From assembly GCA_038502055.1 (NCBI GenBank), contig JAXRKN010000040.1:3410001-3474000 (forward strand): a DNA stretch of 64,000 nt, written 5' to 3'. Positions 28,601-41,100 of this stretch are shown piece after piece (within the stretch, counting starts at the first letter, position 1; each line of letters starts with the position of its first letter). The notes beneath the pieces are model-generated. The model worked only from the letters and a program-made list of their open reading frames with translations, did no database searches and was not told the DNA's origin. The DNA comes from Tanytarsus gracilentus. Taxonomy: Eukaryota > Arthropoda > Insecta > Diptera > Chironomidae. The position numbers and the translations under genes are program-made.

Positions 28601-31409
28601 TCACGCAACCTCAATCAAGATTGGCTACTGAATGAATGGAAAATTAGATTTAATTAAATTTGAATCGATGGAATTTACCCGAAGCAACTTTTTTTTTGAA
28701 AAATGATGAGGAAAATATTCATTTACAAGTCGATAAAATTAATGATGGGAAAATGTTATTTTGTTTCAAATTAATTTCATTCCGTTCCCTTTCCCTTCAC
28801 CTCACTCCTCCTATCCCTCCCTCATCTCCTGCATCATCATCATCATTACACTCACTCACTTTCGAAGCGAAGAGCGTGAAAAACTTTTTACAGCAACATC
28901 GAGTTGATCGAATAATTAATGATTCTAAATGGAAAACCAATAAACATTCATTGCTGTCTCTCTCTCTCTAAACCCATGTATATACACAACATTGGATATG
29001 CGAAAGGAATGAAGGAAGATAAATAATTTCCTCAAAATTAATTGCGCCTTTAGAAATGTGCGCAACACAAGAGAAATTTTTTACTCTTTTCGAGTTGATT
29101 GATAAGACAAGCACATATCTAATGATTAGACAGATTCTCGTATTTTGTAAATGAAATTTAAAAGTTAACCTGAAAATTACTCACATCATCATTTTTCATT
29201 TCTAATTGACTGAATTTTCCTTTTCACACCCATTCTATAAAATTATCTTTCCGTTATGATTCACAACTTTTTTTCTGATCCGTAATAGCTGTGATGATGA
29301 TATTATTAATAATTATGTATAGATAATTGAGTTTATCTCCTTAACAATGCTGATGATTATAATCCTGTTGTTATGAAATATGTTTTTATTAGCCTCTAAA
29401 TCTATCTTTTGTTAAGGGGTGTCCATGCGAGTAAACATTACGCGGTAGGGCGAAAAATAAAATTCTTTTATTTATCCCTATAACCAGAAACAACCCTGAA
29501 TGCAGCTAACAAGGTGTAAAAAATATAAAATTGATTCAAATAAACTAGCAGAGTAAAGATTCTTCAGAAGGGTCAATAAGCACACACAGAAGAAAGAAGA
29601 ATGAACAAGCAAAGAAGAAGTTTTTTTCGTTGCATCAAAAGAGAATTTCCGACTCTCCTTTTCCTCGTCTGGTGCGATCGATTCTTGAAATTGTTGAAAA
29701 TCAAACACATCGGTGTTGATAAATTTGACTTAAAATTAAGATTTTAATTTTGAATTTCATAAAAAATTTTAAAGCAACCTTCGACCACTAAAGTGCACCC
29801 AACATATCAAATTACTGCTATAGTCATTTTAATAAAATAATTCCACACAGTGAGTTATAAACATTGCATTAAATTTCATGAAGTTACTTTTTCTTTTTCA
29901 TATTTTTTATAAGTCTCAACTTTATGCTTTCTTACTTTGATGTCTGGATGAAACCTTTGAATGCAAAATTAAACGTCGTTTATAAGGCTTAATTATCGAT
30001 TTTCACTCATGAATATTTTTTCACCTACTTAAAATTTTTGTCAGTTCAAAATCATGACGATCGTGACTTTTAATTGAATGATTACAAATAATTGATTGTG
30101 CACTTGTTAAATAAAAAAAAGAAGCTAGTAAAAATCATTTTTTGAAAATATAAAGTCAGTTAACGATTTGCAAGTAAACTTTTTAGTAACACTCATCAGT
30201 CGTGGATCAAATGATCTCAAATGAAAATGAGCACGTGGAAGCGCTCTCTCAAGAAGATGAAAAAAGACAAGAAGAAAAATTAATTAATTTTTTACAGAAA
30301 TAGAAAAAAAAATGTAAAGGTTTTTTCTTCTCTTTGGGTTGTATGTGAAATTCGAGAATGATGATGATGATGTAAGGCGCGTCAATCATTTCGTTTCTCG
30401 ATGGAAAATGTTGCTTTATTCCGCGTCAATTTGATTTCTTCGTGTGTACATTTCTCTCAATACTCAACGAGAAAATCTGTCTTTTTCTTGTGAGATATAT
30501 TTTCAAAGTGAATCACATTATTTGAAGTAAATTGAAAAGTGGAATGTCGTGTGGACACATGATGATAATTATCACCATCACCCATGATATGATTTGAAAA
30601 TAGCTCAAACTGCTCGATTTTATTTTTGTTTCAAGTGAAATCCTCCTTTTTTGATATTTGAAAATTTCTTTTTTGTTTCTCCTCCACGTCTCCTCGTCTT
30701 CTATCAACATTATGAAGGTGTCATGTCAATCCGCAGATTGAAAAGTCGTTTTTCTATTTATTTATATCACCATAAAATATTTCAATATTAATTACGCTTT
30801 TCTCCTCACGCGCGGCATCCAACTCTCAGTCAAGCACAAATCAAATGAAAATTTTTTGTCTAATTTTCGTTCAGGAAATTTCATTCAAAATGTAACAACG
30901 GAAGTGGGCGTGATGAAGACGATCTCTGTCTCTCTCAAGCACAATGAGATTAATGCCTTTTAATTAACCGTAATTAACGAGCACGAAATGAATTGTCTTA
31001 ATGCGTGATATTTTCACGAGCTAAAGATTCTGTTGCTCTTTTACGACTAAAACTCTTTTCCTCGTTTTCATTATTGTGCACTCCAAACTCCACATGCCTT
31101 CTCCCTCACACCTTTCGATGTGATTTCAATTTGTAATAAATTTACGGCCACAAATCGATTTTAAATTGAATTTTAATCATATGAGAATTTATTGAATGTA
31201 AATCACCATGTGTGGGCATTTTAATTTTTTCGATCAGGAAAACTTTTTATATTGTCCTTAAAAACTGGATTTCTTTCTTTTAAACGGCTTAACATTACTT
31301 TAAAGGAAAAAAACTAAATGGTCTTACATGGGTGAATTATTTATTTGCAACTTACCTTTCTTTCTCTTTCTTCGCATTTTTTTGATCGCTTGAGGTGATG
31401 TTCTGTCAT
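4615..31409 (-). CDS. retn: Dead ringer/Retained, ARID3-type transcription factor (full-length copy)
   Basis: Eleven exons join in phase to 693 residues: 31356-31409, 26918-27007, 20352-20488, 19944-20290, 19763-19857, 11000-11072, 7070-7253, 5735-5885, 5484-5679, 4890-5432, 4615-4826. The acidic N terminus has a dead-ringer-like MRDCDS motif, followed by DVLEKIKMQVRDMKVG and the NGWSFEEQFKQVRQ lead-in. The extended ARID domain occupies about residues 242-357 (MAKSVLDLYELYNLVIARGG; AAFTLRTQYMKYLYPYEC). The REKLES region follows (EMSRMALWNMYNN near 450-475; GEPQLVVKLEVNGVSFEGVLFPN near the end). In flies this protein binds AT-rich sites with a PuATTAA core and acts in embryonic patterning and neurons. 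Introns reach 8.7 kb. The first exon (18 codons, good GTAAGT donor, in-frame stop upstream) is my weakest call. An internal ATG at 26954-26956 is an alternative start, supported by the paralogue. Two changes in ARID helix 1-2 (KRKLFLDDLFLFM) are unusual. Confidence 0.93.
5886..7069 (-). other. retn: Intron of retained between the two ARID exons
   Basis: A 1.2 kb intron that interrupts the ARID coding sequence inside the Gln codon of the LRTQ motif. It is AT-rich with no coding signal. The same intron is absent from the upstream paralogue. Confidence 0.7.
7254..10999 (-). other. retn: Retained intron, about 3.7 kb, no gene recognised
   Basis: AT-rich intron with short open frames only, none with a convincing composition. 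It contains a short GA repeat near 10120-10135. It is a candidate location for regulatory DNA, but no specific site can be named. Confidence 0.6.
11073..19762 (-). other. retn: Largest retained intron, about 8.7 kb, no gene recognised
   Basis: No protein-like open frame or RNA gene was recognised. The intron separates the NGWSFEEQ lead-in from the first ARID exon. It contains ATTAA-rich stretches (for example near 19253-19270) of the type Dead ringer proteins bind, but such strings are common in DNA this AT-rich. An 8 bp hairpin lies at 18062-18084. Confidence 0.6.
20489..26917 (-). other. retn: Retained intron, about 6.4 kb, containing one copy of a duplicated noncoding element
   Basis: No gene was recognised. 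It contains pyrimidine-rich tracts near 24240-24460, a CAT microsatellite near 24108, and the noncoding element at 26509-26662 that has a second copy at 35961-36131. Confidence 0.6.
26509..26662 (-). repeat. Duplicated noncoding element, copy A (inside a retained intron)
   Basis: Shares ordered blocks with 35961-36131: CGCATAAATCATGATT, then a T-run with AC, then AGTCACAATA, TTGC-GGT, and CTATTTTTAACTT followed by TGAACTT-AACTC. The order is kept with small gaps. This copy lacks the TATATAA found in copy B. It could be a duplicated enhancer, a decayed promoter or an old transposon fragment. Confidence 0.6.
27008..31355 (-). other. retn: First coding intron of retained, about 4.3 kb
   Basis: No gene was recognised. 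It contains short CAT and ATG microsatellites near 28835 and 30356. If the internal ATG at 26954-26956 is used as a start, part of this interval could be promoter. The 14-base string AAAAAAGTCTACAA near 28125 also occurs upstream of the paralogue near 43832. Confidence 0.55.
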
Positions 31410-34400
31410 TGTTGGTTATCGTTTGGTAAAATGAGAAAAGAATCAAGTTTTGTAGTTTTGTCATCATAAATTGTCAAATTTTAAACTATTCTCTACTGAA
31501 AATATTCAGCAAGGTTTTCGCAAAAAGAAAATTCGGTAGCAATGCCGTAAATTAATTGACAATCCAATTAGCCGGCAACTGCCTTGGAGCACATGCATAT
31601 TGTGCAGCTGCACATAAATATTCGTAAACAATTTGCTGTATTCACTTCTTCCACACCATAATTCAAGCGAATGTCGTTTCAATTATTTTAATTGTGTCCG
31701 GCATAATTTCTTTCAGATCGAAATTCGATTCTTGTGACGTGAACTTATAAGTGTGAAACGATTTTAATTTGCGAAAAATGCCTTCGAGGAATCAGTTTCA
31801 ATCTGACTTTAGTTTCGCTTTCAATTTCATGGAACATTGAAGTGATGAAGGAGGTATAAGAAAAAGAAGACCATTTTGTATGCATATGAACAATATTATC
31901 AAAACCCATATGTTGGTGTTGCTACGCAGCTTACTTAACCATTTGATACCTGGTTGAATCTTAATTTTTGAGGCATTTGAGGCCTTATAAGAAATTATTT
32001 TGCATTCAATAATACTAAAAGATCTTTTGAAAAGCAATTTGGTCACCAATCAAGAACTTAAAACTTTCAGTGATCTTTAAAGAATGTTTACAAGGATACT
32101 TGAGTATATAAAGCACTAAAAATATTTAGAACTTTTAACTTTTTTAGCAATGCTTTCAAAAATTCAAATTTAGATTCAGAAATTTTAAAAATATAAATCC
32201 TCCCTTCATGTTAGAATATTTCAAACATTCACTCGTCAGAAACTATCTGCAACATTGTTGAAAATTAAAACTCAGCGTTGCAAAATTGTGTATAATTTTT
32301 ATAGTCCATTGTTGAATTGAAGTTTATTTCAAATTTTATATATTTTTCTTCCTTCTCTCCATTATTTTGCGCGCTCACTCATTTATTTGCTTGCACGCTT
32401 ACTTACTTGCTATCAATGTACAGAAATGACGGAGGAGAGTGAGACGATAGAGCACACAATGAAAAAACCACAAAAATGATGAGCTTCAACTTTCGATATT
32501 AAAATGTTGAGTTGGAGGTAATGGAAAAATATTTATTATCACATTAAATTTACACACAGTTTAATACGAGTTTTATTGACAATCACCACTTTATTAAATG
32601 ACGCTTTGCGATGCGGGCTTCGCGCGCAGAATTTTTCATCGTTCAACGGCTTATGAGTGTCGCCTCTCTTCGCATATAGGTGTGTAATTTTACCATAATA
32701 TTGTCAGCTATACCACAATTATTAATACGATCATGAAGTACTGCATATAATAGTTTTTCTATGTTTTTTTTTTCAAAACACGTGTCGATGCATAGCAATA
32801 AATTCAAAAATTGACTGAACTTAAATTAAAATTGGCTATAAAAATCAACTCCTGTGTCTTGCACTTTTGAATATAAAAGTTGAACTTTCCTTTGAACTCC
32901 ACAATAATTGAAACTACACAATAGATGTTTGCATAAAAAGAGCTGCTGAACAAATTGATGTATTTCTTTTTTTCTTGATCACATGAATTTAAATATTTTT
33001 GATTTGAATTGAAATTTCTATAGACAGGCGCTGAAGCTCTATGCGGTACGATAGGGAACCGTGTAATTCCATATCTTTACGTATTGCGTTGATTCATCTA
33101 TTCTCCTAATAATTGTAATCCATCAACGGGCTGAATAGACCTCATGTTGATCAGCGATCATCACACAATCAGCGGATTCAATTGATTGAAGATCGGAGAG
33201 AAGAAAAAAAAATACTAAAATTTATTTCAAATTGATTGATTGTTATTAGCTCACTTTCTCAAATGGTAGATTATGAGCGCAATTTACACCTAACGCACGT
33301 TTTGTTAATTATTGTCACACATGACAAAAATTTCTTCTTCTTTTCTTTTTTTCGTTGCTGTCTAATCCGCAATCATTTATCATTGTTCTAGTTTTACAGT
33401 TGATCTTTGATCTTCGCACATTTGAAAGCTCATTACACATTCATAACACACAATGCGGAGTCTCTATGCGCCTTTCCATTATGCTTGTCCTAATGTTTTT
33501 TAAAAAATATCTATTTTATGAAATTTTATTTCTAAAATTAAGAATTGTGAATCTTAATGGTGCAGTTATTATTAAATATTTTGAAACCGCGTCAATTAAA
33601 TTTCAGGTATCGTTTAATGTGGAACACGAGAGAATATGTACTCATTTATCATTCGAGTATGATTCATAGTGAAATTTTTTTAAAAAAGAATATAAATTTA
33701 TTAATGACACAAAATACTTTTATTCCGGTCGTTTTGAATTGAGAGAGTGAAATATTTTTTTATAAATTAGATGTGGAATGGTGGCATTGATTAATTACTG
33801 AAAAACTGTCTTGACAAAGCGGAGATGTCTCACTTTGTATCTCCAAAAAAACTTCTTCTTTTTAATAAAAATCTTTCCAGTTGTTTATAGGCCTCCCACA
33901 ATAATATCAAAGAGCAAATGACAACTTGAAAATTCCCCGCGTGTTAACAAAATTCTTTAACAAATTTTTAAAATCAACAAAATTTTTCGTGTCACCATAA
34001 TTGAAGTGAGAAGCGATTTGATATCAAGAGGCATCTGAGGCACATTAATAAAAATCTTCACAAATTACAAAGGAAATTCTGTTGATGAGTTAAAATGCTT
34101 TTGAAATTCTTTAAATTAATTTCTTCAGCAGATTCAATTTTTCGTTCATGACAGCTTTTAATTCAAAAATATATACTTTCCTTAAAAATTGGTCCTAAAA
34201 TTTATAATAGGTAAATAGAGTTGACATATTTTTGCATCTGATAGATGTTGGCTTAATATCGAACGTTACCCATCAACTCAAAGAGTGTAATTTTTAAAAT
34301 CATGGTTAATAAAATGAACTATACATTTAACAAATCAACTCTAATTACTAATGTCTTGACTAATGTTTTGATTTTATAAAATGAAAAAGTCAAGATAAAA

Positions 34401-35487
34401 AAAATATTTTTATTCGAAAAACATTATGTGGATTAAATTGTTTGGTGTGATTCTCTCGCAGCTGAATATACAAGAACAAAATTTTAATATAAAATAAATT
34501 TCTTGCCCACGATCAGTCACCGAGAGCAGCGGATTTAGTTTTGAAGAATTTCGAGTCAACACATATAAAAAAGTTAAATAAACAATTAGTCAGCGTTAAT
34601 CAAAACACAATTAATTCATTAAATCTCTGCTGTGCCGTTGATCACGCAATCGAGAATGAAGTGTTTATTTAATCTCTGACGTGAGCTATTTAATATTTTG
34701 ACTACTACTGATTTCTTGAATGGCAATTAATTTTGTCTCTTGGTAAATACTAAATGTGATGATGACGATGTTGTGAGATATTCAATATGATGAATATTTT
34801 ATCACACGCTCTTTGATGGTTTAAGGAAATAAATTAAGTCTCAACATTATATAGTGAATTTTCTATTGCTTGAGTCACGCATTTAAAATTGAAAATTAAA
34901 GTTTTTCTACTCATCAAAAATTCAGTTACTAAACTTTTAGTTAATTTTCAACCACTCGAATTCATAAAAAGTTTCATCGCATCCCTGCACTTACTAAAAG
35001 GCATTTAATGTTCTCTTTTGAACTCTTAATTCTTGTCGAATCTTTAATATCGTTTTATTTGTATTTTCAATAATCAATTCGAGGCAACCCAGACACAGGT
35101 TTAATATTTATTTATTTATCGAATTCATTTTTCCTCTCTGTTTTATTATATTTCACTATTTATTTAATATTAAAATATGTAAATTTTTCATGTGTTTTAT
35201 TTGAACAATCTTTGTGTTTTTGAGCGAGTGAGAGAAAAAAAAATTAATTTCTTCGGGTATTAAATGCCTACATTTTTTTTCAAGACTTGATTTCATATTT
35301 CAGAGTGCGAGCAAATATTGAAATTCTCCTTTCCTTTTTTGTTTTCTGACCCGATCTTCTTACAAGTGTTTTGATTTCATCTTTCAATATCACGTCTCGA
35401 GCGATGTGTGATATTTCTGTTGAATTTTTTGATGTGTTTTCCTTCATGTACTCAAATGATGATGAAGTCATTGCAATGAATTTTTAA
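31410..35487. other. Upstream region of retained, about 4 kb, no gene recognised
   Basis: AT-rich intergenic DNA between the first retained exon and the small orphan gene candidate. Open frames are short and look random. An open frame of 63 codons at 35280-35471 (minus strand, rich in Lys, Arg and Ser) lies just past the orphan gene's polyadenylation signal; I could not support it as a gene. The interval probably includes the retained promoter and 5' UTR. Confidence 0.5.
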
Positions 35488-35493
35488 TTTATT
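35488..35493 (-). terminator. AATAAA polyadenylation signal for the small orphan gene
   Basis: A canonical AATAAA on the minus strand, 53 nt past the stop codon of the open frame at 35547-35846. The position is right for a short single-exon transcript. Confidence 0.5.
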
Positions 35494-35546
35494 GTCGCCT
35501 TACATAACGGTTAATTGTTTCGTTGAAAACTCTCTTACGATGTTTG

Positions 35547-35846
35547 TTAATTAATCTCACTCTTCAAATAAAATTTTGAGGTTATCAAATTGTCGGGAAT
35601 TGCAAGTTGAGCGGGACGATCTTCTTTCCAAGCTCCAATGGTTGCCTCAAAATTTACACAAGGTTTTGGCATATCGTAAACATTTAGGACTTCCTTAAGA
35701 GATTCGATGAAAATTTCATGATAGACTTTAACGGATTCGAGTTTATTGAATTTATCAACAACAATTTCTAAAGCTTTTTCAACAATTTCCTCTACAATAA
35801 TCAATATTCCCGCAAATTCAGAATCCGATATTTTTCCGGACGTCAT
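35547..35846 (-). CDS. Small single-exon protein of unknown function (99 residues)
   Basis: The open frame has a complete ATG-to-stop structure, a TATATAA box about 215 nt upstream (36062-36068) and an AATAAA 53 nt downstream. These three features together make a gene more likely than chance. The product has balanced, non-repetitive composition: an acidic amphipathic helix-like first half (IVEEIVEKALEIVVDKFNKL, then HEIFIESLKEVLNVYD) and a second half with MPKPCVNFEATIGAWKEDRP. No signal peptide or membrane segment is seen. I do not recognise a family. It sits between the two retained paralogues on the same strand, and its promoter region overlaps copy B of a repeated element. It could be a lineage-specific gene or a chance open frame. 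Confidence 0.5.
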   Translation of the reverse strand: MTSGKISDSEFAGILIIVEEIVEKALEIVVDKFNKLESVKVYHEIFIESLKEVLNVYDMPKPCVNFEATIGAWKEDRPAQLAIPDNLITSKFYLKSEIN

Positions 35847-35960
35847 TTTTATAAAATTTTCACAAAAAGCTTACTGAGAAAATTTTAGTAATGGAATGCA
35901 GTTATCACATGACATGACAACAAAATTCCTTCGTGGCGCTTCTTAAACACATCCAACCGC

Positions 35961-36131
35961 TCAATGCGCATAAATCATGATTCTTTTTTTACAAACAGTC
36001 TGCGATGACGCGTAAGTCACAATATGTCTGTGCATACATATTGCCGGTCTTGTTCCAACTCTTATATACTAAAGCAACTAAATGTTATTATATAATGTGG
36101 AACTATTTTTAACTTCAATGAACTTGAACTC
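35961..36131 (-). repeat. Duplicated noncoding element, copy B (upstream of the orphan gene)
   Basis: Second copy of the element at 26509-26662, in the same orientation, with the same ordered blocks and an insertion of about 16 nt inside the CACAATAT/ATTGC region. It includes a TATATAA on the minus strand at 36062-36068, so this copy may act as the promoter of the small gene at 35547-35846. Confidence 0.6.
36062..36068 (-). promoter_or_regulatory. TATA box candidate for the small orphan gene
   Basis: The minus strand reads AGTATATAAGAG, a good TATA-box match. Transcription would begin around 36030-36040 and give a 5' leader of roughly 190 nt before the ATG at 35846. Confidence 0.45.
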
Positions 36132-38140
36132 GACTTATTTACTAAAAATGCTGCCGAGTCCACCAACTGTTTTTGTTTATACTTTTTTGCTCCTCGTCTC
36201 ACTCACTCTAACTCTTTCGAAGAAAAAAGCATGTTAATAATAAATAAATCGAAGGCATCAGGTCTATTCGCCTTGCAACATAAAGGATTGCAAAGCGGAT
36301 ACAAATCTCTCTTAACACAGATAGTTTTTTGCCGACGCTTTAATTTTTTTCTCGAACATAGATGAAAAGTTTTATTACAACCTATGAAAAGAAGGTGTTT
36401 GAACTATGAAGAGTCACCAGCAACAATAGCTACTACGAGTCACCTACTGTTTGCATGCTGGGTCACAAATAGAAGCAAATAAATGAATGCTTTAAAACAA
36501 AATTAATTCCAATTGTTTTCTCGTAAACAGTTAAAATTTGAATATAATATAAAAGTTTTCAATTCATGCGCCTTCATTTTTATGAATTCATAAAAATATA
36601 AATGTATGATTTAAAGTTCGTCAATTTTGGTAGCAAGATATGTCATTGACATAAAAATAAAATGCCACCTCGGAAAACTATTCTTGTAGTGTCGAAGTAA
36701 AATTATTTAAACGGTTTCTTCATGTAAAATGCATCATCAACTGTTTCAAATACTTTTGGCAATTTTTTATAAATATATTTCAACTGAGCTATCAAAAAAT
36801 AATTTAAGCCTCCCAAAATTTCGTGGCACATTATTCTGGTATATTTTTTTAAATCGAATGAAGCAATGCAGTGTTTTGATTTGAAATTAACACGTACAAA
36901 AGTAAACAATAATTCTTCGGATAGAAAAGTGACTCTTCATATCAGGCTGTAATTTGGGCCCCTATTTGAGATGTGGCATGCACAATTGTTTGATTTTCTA
37001 CAAATTTATTCAAATTCTCTCCTCGAATAAAAATCAACACGTCGCTTTATGCTCAAATCATTCAGTAGTTCGCTTTGATAATTTTAAAGTTTCCTCTTTT
37101 GTGTTGACTTTCTCTAGCTTCACCTTCCCTTTTTTTCTTTTTCTTCTTTTATTTACGAGTTGAGTGCATTTAACTTCTGTGTAGGTTCACCAAATGGTCT
37201 CTTAATTGTTGAATAAGTCATTCTTTCATCTCCTTATTCAAAATCAATTAGACGATGAGGGTCTGGATGAAAATTATTTTGATCGATCAAAATAAATGTT
37301 CGAAGTAAAATTTATACACGGAGAAGCTGCAAAAACTCTCCAAAATATTTCCCCACTTACATATTTTGTATGCGTCTCCTCTATCATTTGATTGGCTGAA
37401 ACAAAAAGAGCATTGCATTAACTGGAAATTGATTCGTATCTCTGTTTCGTCTTCCAAAATTTTTCTATAACTTTAGAAAAATCTCCCATCTGGTCACCAG
37501 ATTTTCTTATTTAAAAGATATGATAATGATAGAAATTTTATTTAATTTATGCAACGTTGTAAAGGAAAAGAAGAAACACTCTGAAATTTGATTCCTTTTA
37601 ATATTCTTCCTAAATACTTGCTTTATTTTTTTAATGGTTTATGTTCTGCACATAAAAAATCCTTTCAGTTTGCAAATTATCACAATAATTTTACAATAAT
37701 TTCTTTAGCGTCTAGAGAAGAAAAAATAAAAAAGTTAGAAAATAGAAAAGATTTAAAACAAATTTTTCAACTACAGAAATAACAAGAAAGAAGCATCTAA
37801 ATTAACAAAAAAACTCAATTCGACTTAAAGATTTCGAGGGTAGACACAAATTATATTTTGTGACAACCCTTTCGTGGAAAAATGCATTCGTTTCTAAGTG
37901 TTTGACAAAAATCTTTCTAGATATTCACTAAATTAGAGGAAGAATAAATTTTACTATACATAATTTTTGCACATTGTCATGATATTTCGTTTGAAACTTA
38001 TCTAAATTTCATAAATTTCTTTTCTAATATAGAACTCTAATTTTTCTAATATAAATTTTTGGCCATTAAAAGAGAAAAACTTTTGACACACGTCGCGAAT
38101 GAGAGAATTAGGTGCGGAGTGTGAATAGCGGGGTTTAAAT
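36132..38140. other. Intergenic DNA downstream of the ARID-only paralogue
   Basis: Noncoding AT-rich sequence. An open frame of 68 codons at 36703-36909 (minus) has no supporting promoter or polyadenylation signal and was not accepted. The region nearest 38141 should be the 3' UTR of the ARID-only gene. Confidence 0.45.
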
Positions 38141-41100
38141 TTAAGATGATTGCGTTTGCGCTTGAAGAAATTGATTGTAGAGAAACATCATCATCATGAA
38201 TCGCTGCTGCGCTAATTGCATTTCATTAAGCTGTCCACTGTTGGGTAGATCACTCGATTGATTAGTGCTACCATTGCTATTGGTCGAGAGATTTAGACCA
38301 GAATGGCTATTACCGTTTGCACTCGCCGCAGCCAATTGTGTTGCCATCGCCTATTTTATTTAGGAGAAAAATTTTCAGTGATTTTAAGCAATTAAAAAAT
38401 TCGTAAGATTGTCCATTACCATTTGCAATTGCTGATGATGTGATGTCTGAGGTGATTGTGGACTAAACTGATTATAATTTGACGTTGATCGACGACTACC
38501 GTCACGCTTATTATTCTCAATAGCAGCCTGCAATTCCGTCTCCGTTGAAAAGTTGTATTTTTCAGTCTCATATGCATACAAATATTTTGTATACTGTGTG
38601 CGTAATGTAAAAGCGGCACTTGTGATGCTCGATGGCAAATTTAAATCTTTGATAATTTCCTGCCATAATTTTTTGTTGATAACATTAACCAGACCACCTC
38701 TCGCAATGACAAGCTTATAAAGTTCGTAAAGGTCCAGCACTGATTTTGCCATAATTGGGAGTCGATTAATTGGCGTACCTGTGAAATTAAAAAAATATGA
38801 TTAATTTTGAGACATCTTTAATAATAATTTTATGGCTGAGAAAAATTTCCAGATTCAATTCCTTGACACAAAAAAAATATTTTTTTCATCGCTCTATGTG
38901 CGAGTGAATTATGACATTACCACCAATTTATCATCGAAAGCGAGCCAGATGAGAGAACCGTAGCGACACAATTAATCGTAATTCACATAAGTCGTCGCAT
39001 TCAAAGTCGTTAAAGATCATTTATATCATCACGCAGTGACTCTCCGGTTTGTAGACCATCGCGTATTCACTTTGCAGTGATGAGAGGTAAAATCAAGTGT
39101 AATATAATTGGAATAAAAAAGCAATTTGTCATTGAGGTTACGTGAATAGCAAATAGTCGGTAATAATGAGCTAAAGATTACGATTGTAATAAGTCAAAAG
39201 TATCACAATTTGTAGGCCGAAATTGAATCCTCCACTAAATGATTAATTATTAATGGCGGAATAATATTAATTTTTGAATTAAATCGCAGACACATTATAA
39301 TCTATCATCATCCAAAAAGCCTCTCGTTTTCTTCTTCTTTCTAGTTTCTATATTCCTCCACGCTTATTTTATACACTTTTTTGTTGGCATTTCTCACAAG
39401 AGAGCAAAGCACAAATTCAAAATCAATTAACGTTTAATGACTTGTTCACAGAGACGTGAGCTCGAAAAAGTGTATGTGTAAGAGACAAGGAGGAAGAAGA
39501 GTCTGTTTTAAATAATGAGACGTGGCCAAAATAGCTCTATTGTCGTCTTAAAGCAAAAAAAAAATTGTATTTTTACTTCCAATATTTTTTAAAACTTTTT
39601 GTGAATTTTAAATCAACTTTGAAAATAAATCCAAAATTGGTAAATCTCTCTCTGGCCTTGAGCATTTCGATACCTTATGAAAAATTTCCTACCGCACAAA
39701 ATAATTTATTATCAAACATCAGACGATCGTGAGCATCATCTAATCGACATCGCGTGTGAGAATCATCACCAGAGTGAAAGAACATAACGAACATAAAAAC
39801 TCGTCTCGTCGTCTCAGATGGGGGAAAAATAATGTGATGTTTTTACGATCATCAAAAATGTGCTCTTGAAATCGTTCATATTATGTAGATTATATTCTAC
39901 TAATGAAATGATATAAAGAAGAAAGCTAAAAATTATGATTCTCTCTTCTCTGTGGTGAACCGCGGGTTCCATCAACATAGTTCGCTTGAGGTTTTACGAA
40001 ATTAATGATAAACTTAATTGATGCGCGCCCGTTTTTCTTCGTGAATTTATGAGAACCAAATGAATGTCATCATTTTATAGCCTTTAGATCTCGTGAAGCA
40101 ATAAATTAATTAATTGTGTGCGTGATTTAGAATTAATTTGTCACATCAGGCTGGTTTTGATGTTTATTTTCTACTAATTCTTAAAATGTGGTCGTTAAAT
40201 TTTTAAAACTAATTGAGAATATTTAAAATCTAAACGACCGAAATTTTAATAAGATTAAAAAGAAGAAGAAATTGTTTCTTACCTCGATCTTTCATGAACG
40301 TAAATAAATCATCTAAAAATTCTTTGCGTTTTGGATCATTATTAATTTCGTAGAGCTGTAAAGAGAGAGAAATGAAAAGAACGATATAAAAAATTGTTGT
40401 ATTTTATAAGATTGATTAAAGAAATGAAATGAAAAGAGTTTAAATATTTTTTATCCTCCTCGCGCGCACACACATCTCCTCCTCGACGTGGCAAACGATC
40501 AAAATAATTAAGTCAATTAATCAAATTCACTTCAAATATTCTTCTCTTCATTTTTTTACTTGACTCAATGCCGATTGAATAAAGAGGATTTATCGCAAAA
40601 ACCAATGGATTGTACAGTAATCAACATGTGAGCAATCTTTTGAAATCGATATCAGAAGCAACCGTTTTTGCAATTTAATCAGCATCCTGTGACTTAATTC
40701 CCTCTTATCACGTTATTTTCATTAAAAAACTGACGTGAAAATTCATTTTAAAGTGTACCTCCGAGAGGATAAAGAAGAGACGCGACTACCGCCAAATGAG
40801 TAATTCAGTTGCAATTTTTTTGCTCTCTTTTGCATCGCAACATCGATAGCTACGCAACAGCAGCAGCAGGCCTAATAATAATATCGTGAAATGCCAGGGA
40901 AATATCAAGAAGAATTAGCATCACGCAATATTAATTTAAATATTTCTCTTTCGCTTAAGAGAAGAATTTTTTCATCATACACACAATGATAATAATCATA
41001 AATAATGAATTGAACAATTTTATAAAAACTTAAAAAAAATTGGAATGAAATTAAAATAATTATTTGCATTTCTACACTCATATCTCATGTATATGAGTTA

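Noticed and set aside
28660..28971. 103-codon plus-strand open frame
   Set aside because: It begins at a non-ATG codon, is rich in Ser/Leu from simple repeats, and has no promoter or splice support.
35280..35471. 63-codon minus-strand frame after the orphan gene
   Set aside because: Lies beyond the AATAAA of the orphan gene, highly basic, no independent signals.
36703..36909. 68-codon minus-strand frame
   Set aside because: No TATA box, no polyadenylation signal and no recognisable similarity.
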